A stretch of 64,000 nucleotides of DNA from a virus. Within the stretch, counting starts at the first letter, position 1. Each line of letters begins with the position of its first letter. This document shows, one piece after another, positions 23,198-31,226 of this stretch. Location of the stretch: positions 62,001 through 126,000 of IMG/VR virus record IMGVR_UViG_3300022843_000001; one strand, written 5' to 3'. A model generated the notes under the pieces. The model saw only the letters and a program-made list of their open reading frames with translations. It searched no databases and was not told the origin of the DNA. The position numbers and the translations under genes are program-made.

Positions 23198-24586
23198 CTA
23201 CATCTTAAAGTTTGTAAATTCAGGTTTGTCTCTATTACCAAAACTATTTATGGGTGCGTCAGTTGTCCCTGGACTAGTTTCTATCAGACTTTGAGCACCT
23301 TCTTCAACATCATACAACTTCATTTTAGGTCTGTCAACACCTATAACAAATCGTTTATAAGTACTCAAATCTGCATAACGATTCTTAAGTTGTTTAACCA
23401 TAATCTGATTAAGTTTTTCTAGTTCGTCATTAGTTATTAGTGCGAACATAAAATCAGCCGTGGCGGGTAAACCCCATGATTCACTTGTGTTTGTAAGATC
23501 AACATCTGAATTGTTAGCGCCATCACGATTTGACTGTGTTGCCGTAACGACAGGTAGATTATTTTCCACCGCAAGTCCTCGCAATTCTTCAGCAATAGAT
23601 TTTACCAAGGTATAGCTATTAATACTTCCGCCAATTCCTTTCATTCTTGAGGATGAACATATGTTTAGATAATCAATAAAGATAATCGTCGGCACGAAGT
23701 TCTTCTTCAACTTAAGTTCATCCAACAATGCTCGGAAATGGCCGGCGTGTGCTGCCCCTGTTGGATATTCCTTGATGATTAACTTACCATTAGTTTTTGC
23801 CTGTATTTTGTCAACCTTCGACATATACATATCTGAACTTAGATTAGTAATTTGATCTAGTGGCACATTAAAAAGATTTGCGTCTATACGCTCCGCAATT
23901 CTTTCTTCTGCCATTTCCATAGTAATATATAGTACATTTTTCTGTTGAGCAAGAGATGCCGCGGCCATGTGACACATAAACAAACTCTTACCAACACCTG
24001 TGCTTGCAAGTATTACATTCAGAGTTTTGTTTGGAAGACCTCCTTTAGTAATTCTGTTGAAGTAATCTAGATCAAAAGGAGTTCGAACCTCTTTTTGGTG
24101 ATAAAAATCATAGCGATCTGAAGCATTTTCGAAATAGTCATGACCTACACTGGCATCAAATGTAACCGCAAGTGCTCGTTGTAACAAGTCAGGTAATGAG
24201 TTTTTGCTAAGATTGTCATGAGTGCCATCAATGATAGTAATTGATTCCATGATTGCAAGATAAATAGCTCGATCTTGGCACCACTTTTCTGTATTTTCAT
24301 ATAACCACTCAGGGTTAACATCTTCAACCTTGTCCAACTCATTCAACACAATAAGTGCATCTGAATATTGGTGTTCAGTTATATCACTATTCTGTAATTC
24401 AATAGATATCGCTTCAATATTTGGCAGATTATTATATTTACTAACAAAGGAAACTATTGTTTCGAACACCGACCGATGGATTCCTTCAAAGTAATCTTTT
24501 TTAAGAAAAGGTATTACTTTTCGAGTAAACGAGTCATTTGCTAATAGATTTCGCAAAATAGTAGTTTGTATAGACGCTGTACCCAT
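23198..24586 (-). CDS. 41: Replicative DNA helicase (T4 gp41, DnaB-like)
   Basis: The 462-residue protein is the hexameric 5'-3' helicase that unwinds the fork. The helical N-terminal domain covers about 1-150 and the RecA-like domain follows. Walker A is Ala-Ser-Thr-Gly-Val-Gly-Lys-Ser near 197-204, Walker B Ile-Ile-Phe-Ile-Asp-Tyr-Leu-Asn near 305-312, and a Thr-Ala-Thr-Gln-Ser-Asn-Arg motif H3 near 350-356. The length is close to T4 gp41 (475). The start overlaps the upstream gene stop in TAATG. The gap 23113-23197 before the next gene holds only a 20-codon frame without ribosome site. Confidence 0.95.
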   Translation of the reverse strand: MGTASIQTTILRNLLANDSFTRKVIPFLKKDYFEGIHRSVFETIVSFVSKYNNLPNIEAISIELQNSDITEHQYSDALIVLNELDKVEDVNPEWLYENTEKWCQDRAIYLAIMESITIIDGTHDNLSKNSLPDLLQRALAVTFDASVGHDYFENASDRYDFYHQKEVRTPFDLDYFNRITKGGLPNKTLNVILASTGVGKSLFMCHMAAASLAQQKNVLYITMEMAEERIAERIDANLFNVPLDQITNLSSDMYMSKVDKIQAKTNGKLIIKEYPTGAAHAGHFRALLDELKLKKNFVPTIIFIDYLNICSSSRMKGIGGSINSYTLVKSIAEELRGLAVENNLPVVTATQSNRDGANNSDVDLTNTSESWGLPATADFMFALITNDELEKLNQIMVKQLKNRYADLSTYKRFVIGVDRPKMKLYDVEEGAQSLIETSPGTTDAPINSFGNRDKPEFTNFKM

Positions 24587-24912
24587 TATTCAGAAGGCTC
24601 GTCTTTGGTTTTCTCGGCTGGCATTTCACCTATCTTTGCTTCTAATGAATCTGTTATAACATGAGTCAACAAATCGCCGATGTAATTCTGAAAATAAGAA
24701 TCATGTTCTAATGAGGGGTCACCTTCGATCAACTTCCAGTCAAAAGAAACTTTAAGTCCCTCAACATCATTCGAATCTTCTTCATGAACCTGAACTTGGC
24801 CAAACTGAAATTTTGTATCTGTCCACTGGCCGGTAGTCAAATGAATTGTATAATGGTCGTCTTCAGGTCTTTCGACAAATTTGAAATCGTCGTTTGATAT
24901 AATATGAGGCAT
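24586..24912 (-). CDS. Hypothetical protein between uvsX and gene 41
   Basis: The 108-residue acidic protein has no known domain. It is beta-rich in the middle (Tyr-Thr-Ile-His-Leu-Thr-Thr-Gly near 20) and Glu/Lys-rich at the end. I use the ATG at 24912 because the longer frame begins within the -10 box of the promoter at 24941-24969. TAATG overlap with gene 41 suggests a replication-linked role, as do its neighbours, but this is inference. Confidence 0.72.
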   Translation of the reverse strand: MPHIISNDDFKFVERPEDDHYTIHLTTGQWTDTKFQFGQVQVHEEDSNDVEGLKVSFDWKLIEGDPSLEHDSYFQNYIGDLLTHVITDSLEAKIGEMPAEKTKDEPSE

Positions 24913-24940
24913 ATAGTTTCCATAATTAAGTTTATAATAC

Positions 24941-24969
24941 ATTGTATCATAAAAGGGGTTGTTTGTCAA
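24941..24969 (-). promoter_or_regulatory. Early promoter for the 108-residue protein and gene 41
   Basis: TTGACA (24969-24964), 17 bp, TACAAT (24946-24941). Confidence 0.82.
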
Positions 24970-24980
24970 CCCCCATCAGA

Positions 24981-26030
24981 TTATTCTTCCATTTCAGCAA
25001 TGAACTCGTCGGACCACACCGCAGCTGCGCCGATGGTATATTGTCCTTCCACAAATTTCTGAAACTTCACGTCTTCGAGAATAGGGTTCCAGAATTCAGA
25101 ATTCATGATTTCTTTCAGACGTTTGTTGCCACCAATTTCACCTGTCTCCTGATTTACAGGAGCATACCAACCATTCTTAGGTTTGACAACATGACCAGAT
25201 TCCATAGCGACTTCAAGTAAACCACTGTACTTTTCGATGCCACCTTCCCAAGAGACACTAACAGGTATTTTAGACTTCTCTTTAACGAATCGAGATTTTT
25301 CCACATTAATCACAAAATCATAACCAGTAACTTCTGTTCCAGTTTTTGTTTGACGACGGCCGATAATCCAAATGGTGTTCGCACTATAATAGATACCCGT
25401 ACCACCAGATACAATCGCTCTACTAAACATTTCCATAGATTGGTAGGTATGATTAATCGCTAGCATAGGAATGGCTTTCATAGCAAGATAAGGTGTACAC
25501 ATTCGAAATAAACCTTTTAATGCTTTTGCTCGAGTCATATCAGCAACCGACTTTTCGTTAATCGCATCATCCACTTCTTTCTTGCTAGCAAGGTTGCCGA
25601 TAGAGTCAATTACTATAATAACTTTATCCTGTACTTCGATTTCTTCGAGTTGACTAACGATATCAAACTTTAGTTCTTCTACGTTGGTGATCGGTGTATG
25701 TAATACCCTACTAGTATCAATTCCGAAAGTTTCAAAATATGCCTGAGGCGAGCCAAATTCACTATCATAAAATAGTATAACTGCATCGGCATGCTTTTTT
25801 AAATACGCGGCCGCCATTAGCAATGCGAAAGATGTTTTGAAGTGCTTCGAAGGTCCGGCCAACACCGTAAGTCCAGCGGTAAGACCGCCTTCTAATTTTC
25901 CTGATAATGCCACATTGATCATCGGCACATCAGTCTTTATTGTCTCGATGTTGCTAAACAACTTTGACTCAGAAAGAACCGCGGCCTGTTTCACCTTGGA
26001 GTTCTTCTTTAATTTATCCATCACGCTCAT
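24981..26030 (-). CDS. uvsX: RecA-like recombinase UvsX
   Basis: The 349-residue strand-exchange protein has Walker A Ala-Gly-Pro-Ser-Lys-His-Phe-Lys-Thr-Ser near 58-67, Walker B Val-Ile-Ile-Val-Ile-Asp-Ser near 138-144, and an Asn-His-Thr-Tyr region near 195. The Gly-Pro-Ser-Lys-x-x-Lys-Thr loop is typical of T4-like UvsX rather than bacterial RecA. It acts with UvsY (53392-53838) and the split UvsW. AGGT precedes the ATG, and it has its own early promoter at 26064-26092. Confidence 0.95.
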   Translation of the reverse strand: MSVMDKLKKNSKVKQAAVLSESKLFSNIETIKTDVPMINVALSGKLEGGLTAGLTVLAGPSKHFKTSFALLMAAAYLKKHADAVILFYDSEFGSPQAYFETFGIDTSRVLHTPITNVEELKFDIVSQLEEIEVQDKVIIVIDSIGNLASKKEVDDAINEKSVADMTRAKALKGLFRMCTPYLAMKAIPMLAINHTYQSMEMFSRAIVSGGTGIYYSANTIWIIGRRQTKTGTEVTGYDFVINVEKSRFVKEKSKIPVSVSWEGGIEKYSGLLEVAMESGHVVKPKNGWYAPVNQETGEIGGNKRLKEIMNSEFWNPILEDVKFQKFVEGQYTIGAAAVWSDEFIAEMEE

Positions 26031-26063
26031 ATATTTTTACCTGTAAATTGTTTGTTAAATGAT

Positions 26064-26092
26064 ATTATAACACAAACTGACAGGGTTGTCAA
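26064..26092 (-). promoter_or_regulatory. Early sigma70 promoter for uvsX
   Basis: TTGACA (26092-26087), 17 bp, TATAAT (26069-26064). Confidence 0.9.
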
Positions 26093-26096
26093 CCTA

Positions 26097-27572
26097 TTAA
26101 TATCCATTAATTTCTTTATAAAGCGCAAAAGACATACTACCCATAGCGATGTTGTGTTTAGCCGAGATCATTACAAGATTCGAAAATTCTGTCTTTCCAC
26201 CCCTAGAGTGAGCAACAAGGTGACCGCCGTGAGCATCTTCCATTTTTAATGGTTTTCCATCTACTGCACATTTATAACCTTGTTCCGCCAGTTTGGATTC
26301 TCGCATTGTCTTCGAAAAGAATCGTCTTGTGTCTTTGATTGTAATCAATTGGGTAAAATCAAGATATTGTGTAAACCAACCCAAACATGTTTTCATTCTT
26401 TCGGCATCATCATATTCACCCAATGTATCTTTGAACTGAAGACCTATTGTCTTGTTTTGATTGTAAGGAGATACCTGATTCTCAGGCTCTTCCATATCAG
26501 CAACAGGTTTGAAGAATTTTTCATCCATTACTTTTTTCAATGCATCAAAATACGCCGCATCATCGATTATTTTGAATGAGCCGAACTCCTTTTCCATGTA
26601 CATCCAAACCCTCTTAAACAACTCAAATTCTCTTTTACCAAGACCGCTATTCAATTTCATCTTTTTGACTTCAGCCATTCTTTTGACATGATCCAAGGTC
26701 TTATGTACCTTTTTCTTTAAATTATCAACCTTTTTAAAGTCCAAATCTTCATCAGAATACATCTCTAAAAGTTGTTTCTCAGCGGCTAAACCAATACCTC
26801 CTTTATCATCACTGTGATATCTATAGTATATTCTAGCAACAATTTCATCTATTTTGAGTCGGCTTGGGTCGAATGTCAACCAAGCCAGATTCTTAACACT
26901 ATAATCGAAAAGTGGGTGACACGTTGAGTTAATGCCCGCAACCAATCGCGCAGTTTCTCTAACCGCGTTGGCGATTGCAATGTCTCCATAAGAGTTAAGA
27001 GTTTCTTGTCTGTTAACTGGAGTCGTCTTATTCAATGTTCTGAATATATCACCAATTTCACTTGGGGTTAAGTTAACATATACGGCAAAAAGCAAAGGAT
27101 ACTTCAAGAAATCATCTCTTTCTTCGTCTGAATAATCCACCCAAAGTTTTCCATCAACATGAAACTGGTTATTCACAAAAGCATAAATATATCTTTTTCT
27201 GTTGCCGCCATCAATACTTGCGAATGTGTAAGAATCAGCCGGAACTAGACCAGTACCCTTCTGAGAGATTCTCTTTCCATCGAACTGATAAGGTTTAAGC
27301 GCGGATTTTTTTGGAATTTTGTGAATAGTGATCTGACCGATATCATAACCTTTCATCATCGTAGAGATAATACCTTGCGCCTTCGAAGGTGTTTTTTCGG
27401 TACCTTCCAATTTCGGAGCAACGTCTAAACGCTGACCAACAGGTTGAGTATCGATAATGTTATACAGTAATAAGTATTCTTTAACCGTGATGGTTTCACG
27501 AAAGAACTTAAGTCCTCTTTTTACATAAGGTTTGTTTTTACCCATTCCTAATAATTTATTCACATCAGACAT
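26097..27572 (-). CDS. DUF262-like and HNH nuclease protein
   Basis: The 491-residue protein has an N-terminal DUF262/ParB-like part with Ser-Ile-Asp-Gly-Gly-Asn-Arg-Lys-Arg at 119-127, the motif equivalent to the nucleotide-binding Asp-Gly-Gln-Gln-Arg of GmrS-like proteins, a helical middle, and a C-terminal HNH-type domain: Cys435, Asp446-Ala-His448-Gly-Gly-His451, Asn465, His473. DUF262-HNH fusions include modification-dependent type IV restriction enzymes of the GmrSD/BrxU kind. In a phage it could exclude rival phages or degrade modified DNA, provided its own DNA is protected. It has an early promoter with the palindromic box. Confidence 0.8.
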   Translation of the reverse strand: MSDVNKLLGMGKNKPYVKRGLKFFRETITVKEYLLLYNIIDTQPVGQRLDVAPKLEGTEKTPSKAQGIISTMMKGYDIGQITIHKIPKKSALKPYQFDGKRISQKGTGLVPADSYTFASIDGGNRKRYIYAFVNNQFHVDGKLWVDYSDEERDDFLKYPLLFAVYVNLTPSEIGDIFRTLNKTTPVNRQETLNSYGDIAIANAVRETARLVAGINSTCHPLFDYSVKNLAWLTFDPSRLKIDEIVARIYYRYHSDDKGGIGLAAEKQLLEMYSDEDLDFKKVDNLKKKVHKTLDHVKRMAEVKKMKLNSGLGKREFELFKRVWMYMEKEFGSFKIIDDAAYFDALKKVMDEKFFKPVADMEEPENQVSPYNQNKTIGLQFKDTLGEYDDAERMKTCLGWFTQYLDFTQLITIKDTRRFFSKTMRESKLAEQGYKCAVDGKPLKMEDAHGGHLVAHSRGGKTEFSNLVMISAKHNIAMGSMSFALYKEINGY

Positions 27573-27603
27573 AATATAGACTCTTCAATTAATTTATACA
27601 TGT

Positions 27604-27632
27604 ATTATACCATAGGTGTGGTATAATGTCAA
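27604..27632 (-). promoter_or_regulatory. Early sigma70 promoter for the DUF262-HNH gene
   Basis: TTGACA (27632-27627), 17 bp, TATAAT (27609-27604). The leader resembles those at 2797 and 42701. Confidence 0.92.
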
Positions 27633-27662
27633 CAACTGATTTCAGTTTTCTTATAACTTGTG

Positions 27663-27678
27663 GTTGTATCGATATAAC
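27663..27678. promoter_or_regulatory. Palindromic box, one mismatch (GTTGTATCGATATAAC)
   Basis: 15 of 16 positions fit the symmetric box, 30 bp upstream of the -35 hexamer. Confidence 0.65.
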
Positions 27679-28619
27679 TAATAGTTATTACGGTAAATGT
27701 ATTCTATTGCTCTTTCTGCTTCCAATTCAAAAGGTCTTTGGCCGTACCAGTTTCCAGTCTCTAGATCGATTTGACGGCATAATTGTGCAATTTCATGTGA
27801 TGTTATAGGGTACTCCATTCGTACAGCATTCGCGGCTATCTGAACCATTAAGGAATACATTTTGTGATACCAGCCAGTCCCTGATATTTCCTTGTATTGA
27901 TCAATCATGTACTTCTTGACGAACTTGCAGTCATGAAAAGACGTCCAAGACACTTTAGTTTGTTCCTGATTGTCCTTTCGTTGTTGTATAATCATTTCCT
28001 GCATAGCAGCAGGTAAGCGCTCGAAGAAGTTGCCACCGACTTTTCGTTCTGTAGGCGGCATAGGGTGTTTCTTTATAAGTTCGTCAACATCGAGTACAGC
28101 GCCAGTGTTTGTAAAGATAAAATTATTAGCACCATCATAACACGCAGGAATATAGTACATACGACTAAAATCTTTAACTTGTTGATCTCCCATTGAACCG
28201 AAAGTGGTGTTGAGAGCATACCAAAAGTCTCTAATGTTTTCCGTCTTGATGATATTTTTAACAGGAAACACCAACCTGAATTTAGGTTTGTCTTTAGTAC
28301 TTGAAGCTGTGCTATAACAAATATAGTAATAAGCACCAAATCTATTATGAAGTTCATCTTTTAAGTCTCCTTTACATTCATGATCATCTATGTCGAGCGC
28401 GGCCCATGCGCCCCATCCGGTAACATTTTTGTTCGCTCTTGTTGTTCCTTCAATATAAGTAGCAGGAGATATCAAACAAGCATTTTTCTTTCCAGCACAC
28501 GGTACCTTACTTAAACCATACAACAGCGACTCAAATTCAGCAAAGGTTTTAAACTCTGCCAATTTGTGAGTCTTGTTGTCATATAAATCATTAAATATGG
28601 TGAATGCAGTATCAGACAT
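27678..28619 (-). CDS. Primase-like protein (AEP superfamily candidate)
   Basis: The 313-residue protein has [10 protein letters not shown] near 71-80 (the acidic hhDhD motif of archaeo-eukaryotic primases) and [10 protein letters not shown] near 109-118, a block common in phage and plasmid AEP-type primases. A helical C-terminal domain (about 215-310) has Cys/Trp conserved-looking residues. The TOPRIM-type primase gp61 of T4 is not in this window, so this might replace it. It overlaps the epimerase gene by 8 bases. Confidence 0.65.
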   Translation of the reverse strand: MSDTAFTIFNDLYDNKTHKLAEFKTFAEFESLLYGLSKVPCAGKKNACLISPATYIEGTTRANKNVTGWGAWAALDIDDHECKGDLKDELHNRFGAYYYICYSTASSTKDKPKFRLVFPVKNIIKTENIRDFWYALNTTFGSMGDQQVKDFSRMYYIPACYDGANNFIFTNTGAVLDVDELIKKHPMPPTERKVGGNFFERLPAAMQEMIIQQRKDNQEQTKVSWTSFHDCKFVKKYMIDQYKEISGTGWYHKMYSLMVQIAANAVRMEYPITSHEIAQLCRQIDLETGNWYGQRPFELEAERAIEYIYRNNY

Positions 28620-29568
28620 ATAGCTTGAAATATTCTATAGTTTTCTCAAGGCCCTGATGTAAACTTACTTTTGGTTCCCAATCTAATTCTTTCTTAGCTT
28701 TAGTTATATCTGGGCAGCGTTGCTTAGGATCATCGAGAGGAAGGGGTTTATTTACGATTTTAGATTTAGTGTCAGTCATCGCAATTACCACCTCGGCCAG
28801 TTCACGTATTGTAAATTCTACAGGATTGCCAAGATTAAAACAAGGGTTGTTTAAATTTACATTTGTATTCATTAAACTAACAAGACCGTCAACCAAATCA
28901 TCAACATATTGGAATGATCTTGTTTGAGTACCATCTCCATATATTGTAATGTCTTCACCACGAAGTGCCTGCATTATAAAGTTTGACACCACTCGCCCAT
29001 CAAGTGGGTCCATTTGTGGCCCGTAGGTGTTGAATATTCTAGCAATCTTCACCTCAGTCCCGTATGATCTGTTATAATCCAAACATAAAGATTCTGCGGC
29101 ACGTTTACCTTCGTCATAACAACTACGAATACCATTTGGATTTACATTACCAAAATATGATTCTGGTTGCGGAGTGATGCTTGGGTCTCCATAAACTTCA
29201 CTGGTAGATGCCTGAATTATAGGACATTTATTTGACCGAGCTATTTCTAGGACATTTATCATGCCGTAGACATTCGTTTTCATTGTGTGTACAGGATCGT
29301 TTTGATATGCTGGAGGTGAAGCAGCACAGGCTAAGTTGAATATCATATCAACAGACATCATAGAATAAGGGTTTATAATATCGTGTTCAACCACAGTGAA
29401 GGGCATACCTTTCGCTGTATCCGAGTTTGGATTCAAATGCTTGATATTAACCATTCTGCCGGTTTGAAAATTGTCTAGACAAATGACCTCATGACCGGCG
29501 CCCAACAATCTTTTACAAAGATGGCCGCCTATAAATCCTGCGCCGCCTGTTACCAGTATTTTACTCAT
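28612..29568 (-). CDS. NAD-dependent sugar-nucleotide epimerase/decarboxylase (UXS-like)
   Basis: The 318-residue short-chain dehydrogenase has the Rossmann Gly-Gly-Ala-Gly-Phe-Ile-Gly motif at 8-14, Thr-Ser-Glu-Val-Tyr-Gly near 122-127 and the catalytic Tyr-Asp-Glu-Gly-Lys near 150-154. Arg-Ser-Cys-Tyr-Asp-Glu-Gly-Lys-Arg is characteristic of UDP-glucuronate decarboxylases (UDP-xylose synthases) and close epimerases. It may supply the sugar donor for the glycosyltransferase at 29924-30775, or alter a host surface sugar; the first reading fits the gene order better. Confidence 0.87.
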   Translation of the reverse strand: MSKILVTGGAGFIGGHLCKRLLGAGHEVICLDNFQTGRMVNIKHLNPNSDTAKGMPFTVVEHDIINPYSMMSVDMIFNLACAASPPAYQNDPVHTMKTNVYGMINVLEIARSNKCPIIQASTSEVYGDPSITPQPESYFGNVNPNGIRSCYDEGKRAAESLCLDYNRSYGTEVKIARIFNTYGPQMDPLDGRVVSNFIMQALRGEDITIYGDGTQTRSFQYVDDLVDGLVSLMNTNVNLNNPCFNLGNPVEFTIRELAEVVIAMTDTKSKIVNKPLPLDDPKQRCPDITKAKKELDWEPKVSLHQGLEKTIEYFKLYV

Positions 29569-29857
29569 CTTCTACATCCACGTAGCGTAGCAGAGTATCT
29601 TCAAATCGATCAAGTTGTGGAAACCAAATAGACTTAGTTTTATGTGTCATAGGTTGTTCCATTCTTTCTGCAAATAATTGATAGTCTTCTTCACATCTAA
29701 AACGTACCCTTACTATACGATGCACTCCGGCCTCGTCTCGTTTACCACTAGAATCATGAACATACTCAGGCATGCCATCCCAATCTAATGGCATGGATTC
29801 TTCTTCTTGTCCAGTATTGACAAATAAACTGTTTACTACAGGTCTTTTAACGGCCAT
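29561..29857 (-). CDS. Conserved small phage protein of unknown function
   Basis: The 98-residue protein has [13 protein letters not shown] near 50-62 and Thr-Lys-Ser-Ile-Trp-Phe-Pro near 72-80. I recall this block in small proteins from many phages, often near nucleotide or DNA modification genes. It has its own early promoter (29893-29921) and overlaps the epimerase by 8 bases. No function can be assigned. Confidence 0.72.
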   Translation of the reverse strand: MAVKRPVVNSLFVNTGQEEESMPLDWDGMPEYVHDSSGKRDEAGVHRIVRVRFRCEEDYQLFAERMEQPMTHKTKSIWFPQLDRFEDTLLRYVDVEDE

Positions 29858-29892
29858 GGCCTGATATTCCTCATTTAATTAGATTATAATCT

Positions 29893-29921
29893 ATTATAAC
29901 ACAAAGAGATGGTGTTGTCAA
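29893..29921 (-). promoter_or_regulatory. Early sigma70 promoter for 98-residue protein and epimerase
   Basis: TTGACA (29921-29916), 17 bp, TATAAT (29898-29893). Confidence 0.9.
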
Positions 29922-29923
29922 CC

Positions 29924-30775
29924 TTAATCAACCTTCGGTTCTTCTAGTCTGGTTAATTCCATTCCGTAGTTATCAACACCTTTTTTAATGTTAAGGCCTT
30001 CTTTCTTGATTAATCGGTTATTCTCGAAAGATCGATAGTCCACATGATGATGCCACCGGCCGTATTTTTCCACAATCTCTACAACATCTGGGTGTTGATC
30101 ATACAAAGACTTGGCAAACTTGAATCGATTGTCTTTGTCAGCGCCATAGACTTCATCGGTATTACCACCTTTCATGCTCAGAGTACCTGTTTTACCGCAA
30201 AGAAAAGCATTGAACAATATAGTACAATCCCCGTCTTTCAACACTCTAAGACTTAGATCAGTGTCCTCATTATATTTGCCGCGCCACCGGTGAACAGTAT
30301 CGTTGGCAATTAACAAACAACTGTAGACGCGAGTGTTTGCCAGATATGCTGGACGAGTAGTAGATCGCTTTGGTATAAAATAGAAATATTGCATTCCCGC
30401 AATCTTGACATTTTCATATCGATCTGTAAAATCCTCTGCGGCACGAAAAGTTGTGCCAGAAGTTACACGGACTCGTTTGTTCTTGTTGAATCGATAAAAA
30501 CATTTAATGTTGTCGTCAAGAATCCAGTGGCGTTCATGGCCTTCAGATATACTGTGATCCCAAACCCAATTTCTAGCAGGTATACTTCCTTGCCCTAGAT
30601 TGCTGAACGGCAACACCAATATTTTAGCAGGGTCAATAACCGCAGCATATTCATCATACTCCTGAGGCTCGATTACAATCCTGTAGGGAACCTTCATCAG
30701 TTCCAAAGCATCTGAAGTCTGGCGAGATTCCCACCGACCCTTCGATATAATATAGACAGGATATTTCGGGTTCAT
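29924..30775 (-). CDS. TET-associated-type glycosyltransferase
   Basis: The 283-residue protein starts with Tyr-Pro-Val-Tyr-Ile-Ile-Ser-Lys-Gly-Arg-Trp and continues with Leu-Gly-Gln-Gly-Ser-Ile-Pro-Ala-Arg-Asn near 60-69 and Trp-Ile-Leu-Asp-Asp-Asn-Ile near 84-90 (the metal-binding DxD-like site). A Glu-Asp-Thr-Asp-Leu-Ser-Leu-Arg motif near 168-175 completes a GT-A fold. This set matches the family found with TET/JBP oxygenases and proposed to glycosylate modified bases in phage DNA. No base oxidase or hydroxymethylase is visible in the window, so the acceptor base is unknown. It overlaps MazG in ATGA. Confidence 0.85.
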   Translation of the reverse strand: MNPKYPVYIISKGRWESRQTSDALELMKVPYRIVIEPQEYDEYAAVIDPAKILVLPFSNLGQGSIPARNWVWDHSISEGHERHWILDDNIKCFYRFNKNKRVRVTSGTTFRAAEDFTDRYENVKIAGMQYFYFIPKRSTTRPAYLANTRVYSCLLIANDTVHRWRGKYNEDTDLSLRVLKDGDCTILFNAFLCGKTGTLSMKGGNTDEVYGADKDNRFKFAKSLYDQHPDVVEIVEKYGRWHHHVDYRSFENNRLIKKEGLNIKKGVDNYGMELTRLEEPKVD

Positions 30776-31164
30776 TTATAATCGCCCAATAAAGGTAACA
30801 GATTTGGTTCAGAATAATCCTCTCCTTTCAAAATCTTACCATCACTTCGATATATAGGATTGCCGAATTGATCCAATTTTGACATATTAGAACGTTGAAC
30901 TTCATTAAAGGTTAAGTCTAGAGGTATACCGTAGGTATGGCCTGCACCGTATGTCACATACAGAATATCAGTTAAGGCATCCGCTATCTCAACCATATCG
31001 TCATCGAGCACCGCCGCCTCTAATTCTAAGAGTTCTTCCCGTATCAATTCGATGCGAAGCAAGGCCTCGGCTTTAGTTGGAAAAGCCGGAAATGTTCGTA
31101 CAGGTTGCCCAAAGGTTTCCATGAAACGCCCTACTTTTGCAAAGTTACTTTCAGAATTACTCAT
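30772..31164 (-). CDS. MazG-like nucleotide pyrophosphohydrolase
   Basis: The 130-residue protein has the all-alpha NTP pyrophosphatase motif Arg-Glu-Glu-Leu-Leu-Glu-Leu-Glu near 41-48 and Glu-Ile-Ala-Asp-Ala-Leu-Thr-Asp-Ile-Leu near 58-67, which bind Mg. It probably hydrolyses nucleoside triphosphates to monophosphates, for nucleotide-pool or (p)ppGpp control. I set the start at 31164 (AGGAAAAG upstream) because the longer frame begins where the transcript from 31191-31219 would start. It is the first gene of the glycosyltransferase unit. Confidence 0.88.
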   Translation of the reverse strand: MSNSESNFAKVGRFMETFGQPVRTFPAFPTKAEALLRIELIREELLELEAAVLDDDMVEIADALTDILYVTYGAGHTYGIPLDLTFNEVQRSNMSKLDQFGNPIYRSDGKILKGEDYSEPNLLPLLGDYK

Positions 31165-31190
31165 AATTATCTTTTCCTGTTTATACATGT

Positions 31191-31219
31191 ATTATACACT
31201 AATTATTAGTGTTTGTCAA
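31191..31219 (-). promoter_or_regulatory. Early sigma70 promoter for mazG and glycosyltransferase
   Basis: TTGACA (31219-31214), 17 bp, TATAAT (31196-31191). Confidence 0.92.
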
Positions 31220-31226
31220 CAACTAT

